Shown here piece after piece: positions 35,378-43,614 of a stretch of 53,266 nucleotides of DNA; positions within the stretch are counted from its first letter, which is position 1; each line of letters starts with the position of its first letter. A model generated the notes under the pieces. It was not told the DNA's origin. It was given only the letters and a program-made list of their open reading frames with translations, and did not search any database. The position numbers and the translations under genes are program-made. This stretch comes from an uncultured Clostridium sp. (GTDB lineage: Bacteria; Bacillota; Clostridia; TANB77; CAG-508). The stretch is taken from assembly GCA_946487895.1 (NCBI GenBank), contig CAMLUO010000005.1:1-53266 (forward strand), read 5' to 3'.

Positions 35378-35406
35378 AATATAACAAAAAACTATTTTTT
35401 TGTCAA
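35378..35406 (-). promoter_or_regulatory. Promoter of the RiPP operon
   Basis: On the complement TTGACA (35401-35406), 17 bases, TATATT (35378-35383): near-consensus, strong, 20 bases before the precursor RBS. Confidence 0.85.
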
Positions 35407-35508
35407 CTTTTACCAGATTTACATTTTGCATAGCAAATACAAAATATATTTCTTAAAAAAGCAATATTAAAAATAGCTTTATTATTTACATTCTTCTAAA
35501 TTTTCATA

Positions 35509-35592
35509 TTTAAAACTGAATTCCAATCAATTCTATTAAGATACCAGACACCACACCTATCACATAAAGCAAAGCTGTTATTTTCAAATTCT
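35509..35592 (-). repeat. Right copy of the direct repeat flanking the RiPP operon
   Basis: The 3' end of the intact ArsP_2 gene; the left copy is at 31062-31143 (about 82% identical). Confidence 0.8.
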
Positions 35593-36364
35593 GTTTTATT
35601 CCTTTATTGGTTTTAAATAATACTGCAAGTCCAACACCTGCACCAACTAATAAACCTGAAATCATTGTAGCAGCTGATATAACATTTTCCAAATACATTT
35701 GTGTTAAAAGAACAGAGGAAGCACAATTTGGAATCAATCCTATTATTCCAGCTATAACTGGTCCAAGTATTGGCTGATTTGTTAAAAATCCTGCTATAGT
35801 TTCTTCTCCAATTAAATAAATTATTATATTCAAGATAAATGTGAATAATAATATAAATATAAATATATTAATAGTATGTTTTAATGCTGATTTAACAATA
35901 CCATTTTCACAATGACAATGGTCTTTTTCACATAAATCTATTATTTTTTCTTCTTCTTGTTTTCCTTTATTAACTAAACGTATTACAAAATCTATTATAA
36001 ATCCTGCAACTACACCTATTAATAGTTTTACACCTAAAATTTTTAATATTGTTGTAACTGTTACTGCTTCTGATATAAAGATTGGTAACATTTCATCAGA
36101 TGTTGATAAATATACTGCAATTAATGTACCTAATGTAATTACTCTTGCTGCATAAAGGTTTGTTGCTGATACTGAAAAGCCACATTGCGGAACTATTCCT
36201 AATACTCCTCCTATTAACGGTCCAAACTTTCCAGATTTTTTTATTGCTTCCTTTGTTTTATCCTTTGTTTTATGTTCTATGTATTCCATTATTAGATATG
36301 TTATGAATAAGAATGGAAGTAATTTTATGCTATCTATTAATGTGTCTTCTATAATTTCTAACAT
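35510..36364 (-). CDS. ArsP_2-type permease (putative manganese or metal transporter)
   Basis: 284 residues, eight or nine membrane helices in two repeats, each containing a conserved PxCG/PNCA loop (VPQCGFSVS near 63, IPNCASSVL near 212). The central cytoplasmic loop holds CEKDHCHCE, a likely metal-binding stretch. Such proteins are annotated as putative manganese or arsenic permeases; actual substrate not known. ATG 9 bases after AAAGGA. Its 3' end is duplicated at the far side of the RiPP operon. Confidence 0.8.
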   Translation of the reverse strand: MLEIIEDTLIDSIKLLPFLFITYLIMEYIEHKTKDKTKEAIKKSGKFGPLIGGVLGIVPQCGFSVSATNLYAARVITLGTLIAVYLSTSDEMLPIFISEAVTVTTILKILGVKLLIGVVAGFIIDFVIRLVNKGKQEEEKIIDLCEKDHCHCENGIVKSALKHTINIFIFILLFTFILNIIIYLIGEETIAGFLTNQPILGPVIAGIIGLIPNCASSVLLTQMYLENVISAATMISGLLVGAGVGLAVLFKTNKGIKQNLKITALLYVIGVVSGILIELIGIQF

Positions 36365-36483
36365 TTCTTATATCCTTTCTTTTCTAAATTACCTATAAAT
36401 GATAGCACAAATTTCATTTTTTTTCAATAACTAATTTTCTCTTATCTAATTATAATATTACATTTTTTAACATTGACTTATAC

Positions 36484-36522
36484 AAAAAATCCCCAGAGTC
36501 TTATTCAACTGGGGATTTTTTA
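36484..36522. terminator. Bidirectional terminator
   Basis: AAAAAATCCCCAG/CTGGGGATTTTTT, 13-bp stem, T tracts on both strands; ends the Asn/Cys-rich gene on the minus strand. Confidence 0.88.
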
Positions 36523-36524
36523 TT

Positions 36525-37142
36525 TTATCTTCTTCTCCTATAACAACCTGAAATACAACCTGTTTCACCATTATTATTTCCATTTGGAATTACATTTATT
36601 CTTGCAGATACACCATTTGCAAAATTCACTGTATTATTTGAATCATCTGAACAACAATTGCAGTCACATGAATTATTACAGTTATTATTACAATTATTAC
36701 AACAATTATTATTTCTATTATTATTACTACTTATAGTTAATAAATCATTCGTGTTCCCATTACATCCATTACTACTAATAGTTAACAAATCTCCATTTCT
36801 ATTATTTTGGCAACTACTACTAATTGTCAATAAGTCATTTCGTGTATTATTGCGATTGCAGTTACAATTATCTCTATCTCTCCAACAATTGTTGTCTCTG
36901 TCTCTATAAGTATTCAAAATTCTACATATAATATGTGTTAATACTGCTGTAATAAAACTGATTATTGCATAAATTATAGCTGCAACTAAAAAGTTTAGAT
37001 TCCCCACAATAAATGTAACTACTAAAAATATAGCAAATATAATTGCTGCAACCAAAATGGGACATTTCAATATTTTTTGAAGTGCTATTGAAATTATAAT
37101 CGTTGCAATAGGGAGAGCAAAAAATATTAATAAAATATTCAT
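36525..37142 (-). CDS. Membrane protein with Asn/Cys-rich repeat tail
   Basis: About 205 residues. Residues 1-80 are three hydrophobic helices. The tail is low-complexity: three copies of DLLTISS separated by Asn/Gly/Cys linkers, then dense Asn and Cys (about 16 Cys in 60 residues), ending with a basic YRRRR. Resembles surface or spore-coat-type proteins in composition but not in any family I recognise. Start ATG 37140-37142 after AGGTGA. The reverse strand of this tail encodes long spurious frames. Confidence 0.65.
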   Translation of the reverse strand: MNILLIFFALPIATIIISIALQKILKCPILVAAIIFAIFLVVTFIVGNLNFLVAAIIYAIISFITAVLTHIICRILNTYRDRDNNCWRDRDNCNCNRNNTRNDLLTISSSCQNNRNGDLLTISSNGCNGNTNDLLTISSNNNRNNNCCNNCNNNCNNSCDCNCCSDDSNNTVNFANGVSARINVIPNGNNNGETGCISGCYRRRR

Positions 37143-37197
37143 AAGCAAAATCACCTCATATATTTTACTATATTTTATGCCACTCCCTATCTTTTTG

Positions 37198-37938
37198 TTA
37201 ATCATATTCTACTTTAACAAGATACAACCCTTGTGGTGGTAAAGTTTTTCCTGCATTTTCTCTTTTTTTAGAATCTATTATATCTTTTATTTGTTCTGGC
37301 TCTATATTTCCAAAACCTACTTCTACTAAAGTTCCTGCAATAATTCTTACCATATTATATAAAAAGCCATTTCCTGTTAATTCAATCCATATTCTTTCAT
37401 CTGGCTTTTGAAAAACTTCTGCTTTAAAAATTGTTCTAACACTACTTTTACTACTTGTACCACTTGCCTTAAAAGCCTTGAAATCATGTTCTCCCTCAAA
37501 ATATTTAACAGCTTCTTTCATTTTTTCCACGTTTAATTTAGTTGGTATATGTGTTTCTAAATTTCTATATATTGCACTTCCATATTTTGAATTATCTATA
37601 ACATATCTATAAGTTTTCCTTTTACAATTCAATCGACTGTGAAATCTTTCATCTACTTCTTCTGCAGATTTAATACGTATTGATTTTTTCAGATTACTAT
37701 TTAAAGCTATTGCAAACTTTTCAATTGAAATATTGGAATTTGTTTTAAAATTTGCAACTTGTCCAAAAGCGTGTACTCCGGCATCTGTTCTTCCTGATGC
37801 CATCAAATCTACTTGCTCTCCTGTTATTCTTTCTATTGCTTTTTCTATTTCTCCTTGAATATTTAACTTAGTTGGTTGCTTTTGCCATCCATTAAAATCT
37901 TTTCCATCATATTCTATAACTAATTTTATATTTCTCAT
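37198..37938 (-). CDS. truA: tRNA pseudouridine synthase A
   Basis: 246 residues; isomerises uridines 38-40 in the anticodon stem of many tRNAs. Catalytic Asp in the invariant GRTDAGVHA (near residue 56), opening strand LVIEYDGKDFNGWQ, and C-terminal GNGFLYNMVRIIAGTL. Start is ATG 37936-37938, 9 bases from AAAGG; three upstream in-frame ATG/other starts are less well placed. Downstream of cdaA, same strand, about 65 bases apart. Confidence 0.95.
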   Translation of the reverse strand: MRNIKLVIEYDGKDFNGWQKQPTKLNIQGEIEKAIERITGEQVDLMASGRTDAGVHAFGQVANFKTNSNISIEKFAIALNSNLKKSIRIKSAEEVDERFHSRLNCKRKTYRYVIDNSKYGSAIYRNLETHIPTKLNVEKMKEAVKYFEGEHDFKAFKASGTSSKSSVRTIFKAEVFQKPDERIWIELTGNGFLYNMVRIIAGTLVEVGFGNIEPEQIKDIIDSKKRENAGKTLPPQGLYLVKVEYD

Positions 37939-38004
37939 TTTTCTCATCCTTTTTATAATATTAATAAGCAAGGATTAACTAAAAATATATCCTTGCCATT
38001 TATT

Positions 38005-38952
38005 TTATTCTTTATTTTCTTCTTGACTATTTTTTTCTTCTGATTTTTTATTATTTCTAATTTTTTCTCTAATTTTCTTCAATTGACTAGCTCTTTCTTT
38101 TTTCTCTGTTGCAAATCTCTTAGTAACAATATTACTAATTAAAATCTTTTTCAAAACATCTTCTCTAACATCAGCAATTAAAGTACCATCTTTTGCAACT
38201 GAAACCTTACCAGTCTCTTCTGATACAACTACGACAATACTATCAGATTCTTTTGATATACCTATTGCTGCTCTGTGTCTTGTTCCTAATTCTTTTGCTA
38301 TATCATTGTCATCTGCTAATGGCAATACACAAGCTGCTGCCGCAATTTTATTATTAGAAATAACTACCGCACCATCATGTAAAGGTGTTTTTGGTTCAAA
38401 AATATTTACTAATAATTGTGGTGAAACCTCTGCATCCATTGGTATTCCTGTTGAAATTATATCTTGTATTTTAATATCTCTTTCAATTACAATTAATGCT
38501 CCTGTCTTTGCTTTTGAAAGTTCCATTGCTGCAATTACTATTTTATATATATCTTCTTTCGTCCTAGTTGCTAAATCTTTATCAATACCAAAAAATTTAG
38601 TGAATTTATTAGTTCCTAATTGCTCCAATGCTCTTCTTAGCTCTGGCTGGAATATCACAATAATTGCAATTACTCCTAAATTCATAATTCCTGTTAATAT
38701 CCAATTTAATATCTTCAAATTTAATAATCCACTTACCCAAGTTGCAATAACAAATAGTACTATTCCTTTTATTAATTGCCATGCTCTAGAACCTCTTACC
38801 ATTTTCAAGAAACAATATAACAAAAAAATCACAATTGCTATGTCTACTATTAAAGTGACTAATTCAAATGGATTTTCTTGTAATGATTTTATATATGCTA
38901 AAATATTTTCTGTATAAAATTTTTCCCAATTCATTCCTAAATTAATTATCAT
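38005..38952 (-). CDS. cdaA: Diadenylate cyclase CdaA
   Basis: 315 residues; makes cyclic di-AMP from two ATP at the membrane. Three N-terminal membrane helices (about residues 30-105), then the DAC domain with DGAVVIS (near 197) and GTRHRAAIG (near 232). C-terminal charged extension of about 40 residues (KKIREKIRNNKKSEEKNSQ) is longer than usual. The ordinary partners cdaR and glmM are not adjacent; truA follows. GGGAG 6 bases before the ATG. Confidence 0.94.
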   Translation of the reverse strand: MIINLGMNWEKFYTENILAYIKSLQENPFELVTLIVDIAIVIFLLYCFLKMVRGSRAWQLIKGIVLFVIATWVSGLLNLKILNWILTGIMNLGVIAIIVIFQPELRRALEQLGTNKFTKFFGIDKDLATRTKEDIYKIVIAAMELSKAKTGALIVIERDIKIQDIISTGIPMDAEVSPQLLVNIFEPKTPLHDGAVVISNNKIAAAACVLPLADDNDIAKELGTRHRAAIGISKESDSIVVVVSEETGKVSVAKDGTLIADVREDVLKKILISNIVTKRFATEKKERASQLKKIREKIRNNKKSEEKNSQEENKE

Positions 38953-39033
38953 CTATTTCTCCCATTTCTTATTTTTATTTCATCTGTTATTTCTACTTAT
39001 ATTTTATTTATATGTAACCGCGTTTTAAATAAA

Positions 39034-39068
39034 ATTTGACGCAGACAAAATTGTAATTATTTTTCAAT
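39034..39068 (-). repeat. 3'-UTR dispersed element, family 2, copy 2 (partial)
   Basis: Plus strand TTTGACGCAGACAAAATTG then TAATTATTTTTCAA, starting 6 bases past the stop of the small membrane protein gene. Confidence 0.6.
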
Positions 39069-39074
39069 CATTAG

Positions 39075-39230
39075 TTATCCCATTAAAGCATAAATAAGAG
39101 TAATACCAGTTCCACCTACCATTAATACTGCTAAAAATGCAGCCATTACTTTAACAAAAATTTGTCCTTTATCATAATGTCTTTGTTCTTTATTTTTTAC
39201 TTTTTTATTTTTAACATCATTTTTCTTCAT
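39075..39230 (-). CDS. Small basic single-pass membrane protein (DUF4044-like)
   Basis: 51 residues: a basic, Lys-rich N-terminus (about 20 residues) and one membrane helix (VMAAFLAVLMVGGTGITLIY). Layout resembles DUF4044 small proteins of Firmicutes. I use the ATG at 39228-39230; a TTG nine codons upstream in frame has no RBS of its own. Function unknown. Confidence 0.6.
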   Translation of the reverse strand: MKKNDVKNKKVKNKEQRHYDKGQIFVKVMAAFLAVLMVGGTGITLIYALMG

Positions 39231-39407
39231 TTTAATTTCATTCCTTTCTTTAGTCAAATTCTGTTTTAAACTAACCTTTTTTAGTTACTAAAGTAACTTT
39301 TATTTTCTTTTTCCTTATTTATTATAGCACACAAAACAACTTTTTCAAATGGTTTCTATTGGAATTTCACAACATTTTTTTGCTTTACTATTTTATATAA
39401 TCATAAC

Positions 39408-40109
39408 TTAATTACCTAACACCTCTATAATAGTTGGTAATACATTTGTTTTTTGTTCTTCTATTTTTATAACTTCATTAATTTTATCTATAACATTTTC
39501 TGTTTTCTCAATATCATTTCCATGTACATATCCTAAAATTTCATTTTCTGTAACACTTTCAGAAACTTTTTTATTTAAGATAATTCCAACACTTGAATCA
39601 ATTTTATCTTCTTTTTTTATTCTTCCAGCACCTAAATAACAAGCCAATTTTCCAATTTCCTTAGCATCTATTTCACATATATATCCACTTGTTTTAGCAA
39701 TAATTGGCTCAATATATTTTGCCTTTGGAAATTTATCTGTATTTTCAATGTATGAAATATCTCCTCCCTGATTTTTAACAAGTTCTAAAAACTTGTTATA
39801 TGCCTTTTGATTTAAGATATTCTCTAATAATCTTTCTTTGTTTTCTTCTATATTATTTCCCTCACCTGCTAATTTCATCATATATGCACCAAGTTCTAAA
39901 ACAACTTGCTTTAAATCTTCTGGCATATCACCCTTTAAAAATTTAATTGCTTCTATTACTTCTAGGCTATTTCCTACAGCATGACCTAAAGGTTCTTCCA
40001 TATTAGTTAAGACACAAACAGTTTCTCTATTTGCAAGTTTTCCAATTTCTATCATTTCTTTTGCAAGTTCTTCAGCACTCTCTATATCCTTCATAAAAGC
40101 ACCTTTTCC
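39408..40109 (-). CDS. pdp: Pyrimidine-nucleoside phosphorylase, C-terminal segment
   Basis: 233 residues continuing Pdp in a shifted frame: GKGAFMKDIESAEELAKEM, then NMEEPLGHAVGNSLEV (phosphate/nucleoside-binding), the alpha/beta domain and the C-terminal KISGYIC...AKEIG barrel-sandwich. Joined to the N-terminal part by skipping the C of CGG at 40108-40110; the joined protein has 435 residues, exactly the family length. No other disabling change was seen. Confidence 0.92.
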   Translation of the reverse strand, partial: GKGAFMKDIESAEELAKEMIEIGKLANRETVCVLTNMEEPLGHAVGNSLEVIEAIKFLKGDMPEDLKQVVLELGAYMMKLAGEGNNIEENKERLLENILNQKAYNKFLELVKNQGGDISYIENTDKFPKAKYIEPIIAKTSGYICEIDAKEIGKLACYLGAGRIKKEDKIDSSVGIILNKKVSESVTENEILGYVHGNDIEKTENVIDKINEVIKIEEQKTNVLPTIIEVLGN

Positions 40110-40110
40110 G
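40108..40110 (-). other. In-frame CGG at frame break (pdp)
   Basis: Codon context ACT TGC CGG AAA AGG. Skipping the C gives TGC GGA AAA GGT GCT, that is CGKGAFM, a conserved motif, so the shift point is fixed to within a codon. Confidence 0.82.
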
Positions 40111-40716
40111 GCAAGTAACATCTAAAACTATTTTTTGTGCTCCACTTGCAATCTTTTTACTCATAATGCTCGAAGCTATTAATGGAATACTCTCAACACA
40201 GGAAATGCTATCACGTAAAGCATAAATTTTCTTATCAGCTGGCGCTAAATTTAAAGTTTGTGATATCATACTTATCCCTATATTTTCCACATTTTGTACA
40301 AAAGTGTTCATATCTATATCTGTTTTATAACCAGGAATTGACTCTAATTTATCAACTGTTCCTCCAGTAAATCCTAATCCTCTTCCAGACATTTTTGCAA
40401 CAGCTACTCCTAAAGATGCAACCAATGGTAACAAAATTAGTGAAACCTTGTCGCCTACACCTCCTGTTGAATGTTTATCTACTATTATTTTTCCCAATTT
40501 TGATAAGTCTAATATCTCTCCCGAATGTGCCATAGCTAAAGTTAAATCTGTTGTCTCTTGCTTTGTCATTCCGTTTAAATATATTGCCATTATCAATGCT
40601 GCTATTTGATAATCTGCAATATTTCCTTTTGTATATTCTGTTATAAAATAATTTATTTCTTCTTTTGATAATTCCTTACTATCTCTCTTTTTCTCAATAA
40701 TCTCTAAAATATTCAT
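40111..40716 (-). CDS. pdp: Pyrimidine-nucleoside phosphorylase, N-terminal segment
   Basis: 202 codons. Phosphorolysis of uridine/thymidine to base and (deoxy)ribose-1-phosphate in nucleoside salvage. Seen: ILEIIEKKRDSKELSKEEI at the start, the thymidine-phosphorylase signature SGRGLGFTGGTVDKLESIPG (near 110-130), VDKHSTGGVGDKVSL (phosphate site, near 80) and ALRDSISCVESIPLIASSIMSKK. Without the frame change the product would end after 214 residues. Strong RBS is not obvious (AAAGGTTAT). Confidence 0.92.
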
Positions 40717-40750
40717 TACTTATATAACCTTTCCTTAATAATACTTTATT

Positions 40751-40873
40751 AGTTGGAAAAGAATTAAATTTTGGCAAGGAAAACAAATTTGAAATTTATG
40801 AGGCGTACTTTTGTACGTTGATTAAATTTCAAATGAAGTTTGACACAGCCAAAATTGTAATTATTTTTCAACC
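40751..40873 (-). repeat. 3'-UTR dispersed element, family 2, full-length copy
   Basis: Large imperfect inverted repeat: AGTTGGAAAAGAATTAAATT (40751 on) against the complement of 40848-40873, with an inner perfect AAATTTGAAATTTA/TAAATTTCAAAT pair and a small GTAC-centred tip. The right edge (TTTGACACAGCCAAAATTG) matches the partial copies at 27848 and 39034. It begins a few bases past the rnhB stop. Confidence 0.65.
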
Positions 40874-40876
40874 GAA

Positions 40877-41503
40877 CTAAACAAACTTCTTTGTAAATGT
40901 CTTCCTATGTATTGGACATAAGCCATATTCCTTGATTGCAGCAATATGTTTTGCAGTTCCATATCCTTTGTGATTAATAAATCCATATTGAGGATATATT
41001 TCATCCCACTCTCTCATTATTCTATCCCTTGTAACTTTCGCAATAATTGATGCAGCAGCAATATTATAGCATTTTGCATCACCTTTTATTATTGGTTCAT
41101 ATGGTATTCCTTTTGTATTTATATGTTCTAGCGCATCTACTAAAATCAAATCTGGCTTTACATCTAAGCCATCCACAACTTCAGTTACTCCTTGTTTTGT
41201 AGCATTTAAAATATTTATTTCATCAATTACATCTTGTCCTACTATTGCAACTGAATAACTTATTGCTTCTTCTAAAATAATATCATATAGCTTTTCTCTT
41301 TTCTTTTCTGATACTTTCTTTGAATCATTTACTCCTTCTATCATTGAATCTTGTGGCATTATAACCCCTGCAATAACAACAGGACCTGCTAGAGGTCCTC
41401 TTCCTGCTTCATCTATTCCACATATATTTTTAAATCCTTTTTGATATAGTTCCTTTTCTATTTCTTTTAATTTTATTAATCTTTCTAATTCTTTTTCTTT
41501 CAT
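40877..41503 (-). CDS. rnhB: Ribonuclease HII
   Basis: 208 residues; removes ribonucleotides and RNA of RNA-DNA hybrids. Active-site run CGIDEAGRGPLAGPVV (Asp/Glu near residues 28-30), NDSKKVSEKKRE, VDAL (third Asp region), and KGDAKCYNIAAASIIAKVTRD (Asp near 141). Full length. Downstream of the prepilin-like gene on the same strand, 22 bases apart, likely one transcript. Confidence 0.95.
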   Translation of the reverse strand: MKEKELERLIKLKEIEKELYQKGFKNICGIDEAGRGPLAGPVVIAGVIMPQDSMIEGVNDSKKVSEKKREKLYDIILEEAISYSVAIVGQDVIDEINILNATKQGVTEVVDGLDVKPDLILVDALEHINTKGIPYEPIIKGDAKCYNIAAASIIAKVTRDRIMREWDEIYPQYGFINHKGYGTAKHIAAIKEYGLCPIHRKTFTKKFV

Positions 41504-41524
41504 ATTTTTCGACTTCCGTTCTTT

Positions 41525-42031
41525 CTAATCTAATTCATCAATTTCTGTTAATGAGTAATGTCCTTGATATCCAAGTGTATTATATATTTCAACAGTCGCA
41601 TTTTCTTCATCAAAAGAAATCACATAATATTCATTTTCAGCTAACTCATCATAAACACCATCAAGTGCCCATAAAGATGCTGTTTCTTGTGTAAGTACAT
41701 AAACATTTTCTCCTGTTGGTATCCCAGATGGCACTGTTATCCCTGAATCAGATAATTTTTGTAATTTATTTTCTGTAACATATACTTCTGACCTGATTGT
41801 ACTTATTTCAGACATTTTTTGTAAATCTGGTCCTAATTGAAAATTTGCTTTTTCAACAACTCCTTTTGCTTTTGCTTCGATTAGTAACATATTTGTTCTA
41901 AGTGCTTCTAAATTTGCTTTTTGTATTGTTTCTTTACCACTATATACTCCTATACTTGCTATAATTAATAAGACAACTATAGTTATTATCAAAGCTACTA
42001 ATGTTACACCTTTATTTTCTTTTATTTTCAT
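41525..42031 (-). CDS. Type IV prepilin-like protein
   Basis: 168 residues. Class-III-like signal: basic MKIKENKG then VTLVALIITIVVLLIIASIGV, the N-methylation-type helix of type IV pilins and pseudopilins (cleavage after Gly8), though the usual Glu5 of the mature helix is missing. The soluble domain is short and unrecognised. No pilus assembly genes nearby. Start ATG 42029-42031 is 9 bases after AAAGG. Confidence 0.75.
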   Translation of the reverse strand: MKIKENKGVTLVALIITIVVLLIIASIGVYSGKETIQKANLEALRTNMLLIEAKAKGVVEKANFQLGPDLQKMSEISTIRSEVYVTENKLQKLSDSGITVPSGIPTGENVYVLTQETASLWALDGVYDELAENEYYVISFDEENATVEIYNTLGYQGHYSLTEIDELD

Positions 42032-42237
42032 ATTTATCATCCTTTACATTTGTTTTTTCCATTATATATATTTTTTTAATTTTTTTCAATATTTTCAAAT
42101 CAATCTCACTAAAAAATCTGTCTTTAAAAAATCCGTTTTTTTCACAAAAATTTCACAATCATATTGTATTATAATAAAAAAAATAGGATAATATATACAA
42201 TATATATTAATTCACAAAAATTTAGGAGGTCTTTTTT

Positions 42238-43530
42238 ATGGAAGAAAACAAAGCAAATGAAAATGTACAAAACAAACAAGAAAAAAACAAAAATTTCACA
42301 ACAGTTCAAAATCCAAATACATACAAAACTGTTTATCAAAATAGCAAAAAAGATAAAGTAAAAGTTGGATTTGGAAAAAGTGTACTACTACCTTTCTTTA
42401 GCGGAGTAGTAGGATGTGCTGTTGTTGTTGGTACATGTTTTGGTGTCCCATCAATACGTTCACAAATTTTAGGAACTAGCTCTAGTCTAAGTGGAAGCAA
42501 TAGTAGTTCATCTAGTTCAGAAAATAGTGGATACGTAAGTCAAACTTCATTATCAAACTATTCTGATACTTCAGTATATGCAGCTAACAAAATATTGCCT
42601 TCAATTGTTGGTATCAAAGTAGAATATAATGTTAATTCATTAATTTCTATGTTTGGAAGGCAAACTCAAGCAACAACTGCACAAGCTAGTGGATCAGGTA
42701 TTATAATTAGCGAAGATGGATATATTTTAACTAATAACCACATTGTTTCAACATCTTCAGATAGTTCATATTATGAAGTTTCAGAAGCAACTAAAGTTAC
42801 TGTTACATTATTTGGAGATGAAACAGAATATGAAGCAGAAATTATTGGAACAGATGAGCAAACCGATTTAGCTGTAATTAAAATTGACAAAACTGGATTA
42901 ACAAAAGCTGAATTTGCAGATTCTGATAATATAAAAGTTGGAGAATTTGCAATGGCTGTTGGAAATCCCTTAGGACTAGAAAGTACTATTACTTGCGGTG
43001 TAATTAGTGCTGTAAACCGTGAAGTTACTGATTCAGATGGAAAAACCTATACTTTAATTCAAACAGATGCAGCTATAAATGCTGGTAACAGTGGTGGTGC
43101 TTTAGTAAACAGTCAAGGTCAAGTAATCGGAATAAATACTTTAAAACTTGAAGGTGATGGAATTGAAGGTATGGGATTTGCTATTCCTATTAATTCAACA
43201 GAAGATATCACATCACAATTAATTCAATACAGTAAAGTTAGAAGACCATATATCGGAATTACTGGTATGGATTTAGATGAAGAAACTGCAAAAGCAAACA
43301 ATTTAGTTGTTGGTGTTTATGTTAAAGCTATTGATGATTTCTCAGCAGCAGAAAAAGCAGGACTTAGAATTGGTGATGTAATTATTCAAGCTGATGGTAA
43401 AGATATAAAAACAATGGATGAACTAAATGAAATTAAAAATTCTCATCAAATTGGTGATGAGATGACTGTAAAAGTAAATCGTAATGGTGAAGAAAGAGAA
43501 CTAACTATTACTTTAGGTGAACAACCTTAA
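42238..43530 (+). CDS. HtrA/DegP-like serine protease
   Basis: 430 residues, S1C family protease of envelope protein quality control. Cytoplasmic Asn/Lys-rich N-terminus, one membrane helix (about residues 50-72), Ser-rich linker, protease domain with catalytic His in ILTNNHIVS (near 165), Asp in EQTDLAVIKID (near 208) and Ser in NAGNSGGALVN (near 285), then one PDZ domain (GVYVKAIDDFSAAEKAGLR). AGGAGG 8 bases before the ATG; -10 TATAAT at 42170-42175. Confidence 0.94.
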   Translation: MEENKANENVQNKQEKNKNFTTVQNPNTYKTVYQNSKKDKVKVGFGKSVLLPFFSGVVGCAVVVGTCFGVPSIRSQILGTSSSLSGSNSSSSSSENSGYVSQTSLSNYSDTSVYAANKILPSIVGIKVEYNVNSLISMFGRQTQATTAQASGSGIIISEDGYILTNNHIVSTSSDSSYYEVSEATKVTVTLFGDETEYEAEIIGTDEQTDLAVIKIDKTGLTKAEFADSDNIKVGEFAMAVGNPLGLESTITCGVISAVNREVTDSDGKTYTLIQTDAAINAGNSGGALVNSQGQVIGINTLKLEGDGIEGMGFAIPINSTEDITSQLIQYSKVRRPYIGITGMDLDEETAKANNLVVGVYVKAIDDFSAAEKAGLRIGDVIIQADGKDIKTMDELNEIKNSHQIGDEMTVKVNRNGEERELTITLGEQP

Positions 43531-43576
43531 CTTAAGTATTTGATTCAAATTCATAATAAATTAACTATTTATCTTG

Positions 43577-43614
43577 AAAAAGTATTTTAGATTTTACTTT
43601 CTAAAATACTTTTT
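43577..43614. terminator. Bidirectional terminator
   Basis: AAAAAGTATTTTAG/CTAAAATACTTTTTT; overlaps the last codons and stop of the convergent membrane-protein gene. Confidence 0.85.

Noticed and set aside
28670..35510. A complete integrative conjugative element
   Set aside because: There is a VirD4-like ATPase and a flanking direct repeat, but no integrase, relaxase, T4SS or oriT-like region.
36600..36900. CRISPR-like repeat pattern
   Set aside because: The repeats are codon-level Asn/Cys and DLLTISS repeats of irregular spacing; no constant repeat with unique spacers.
36658..36909. Leu-rich open frame on the plus strand
   Set aside because: It is the mirror of the Asn/Cys-rich repeat tail of the real minus-strand gene.
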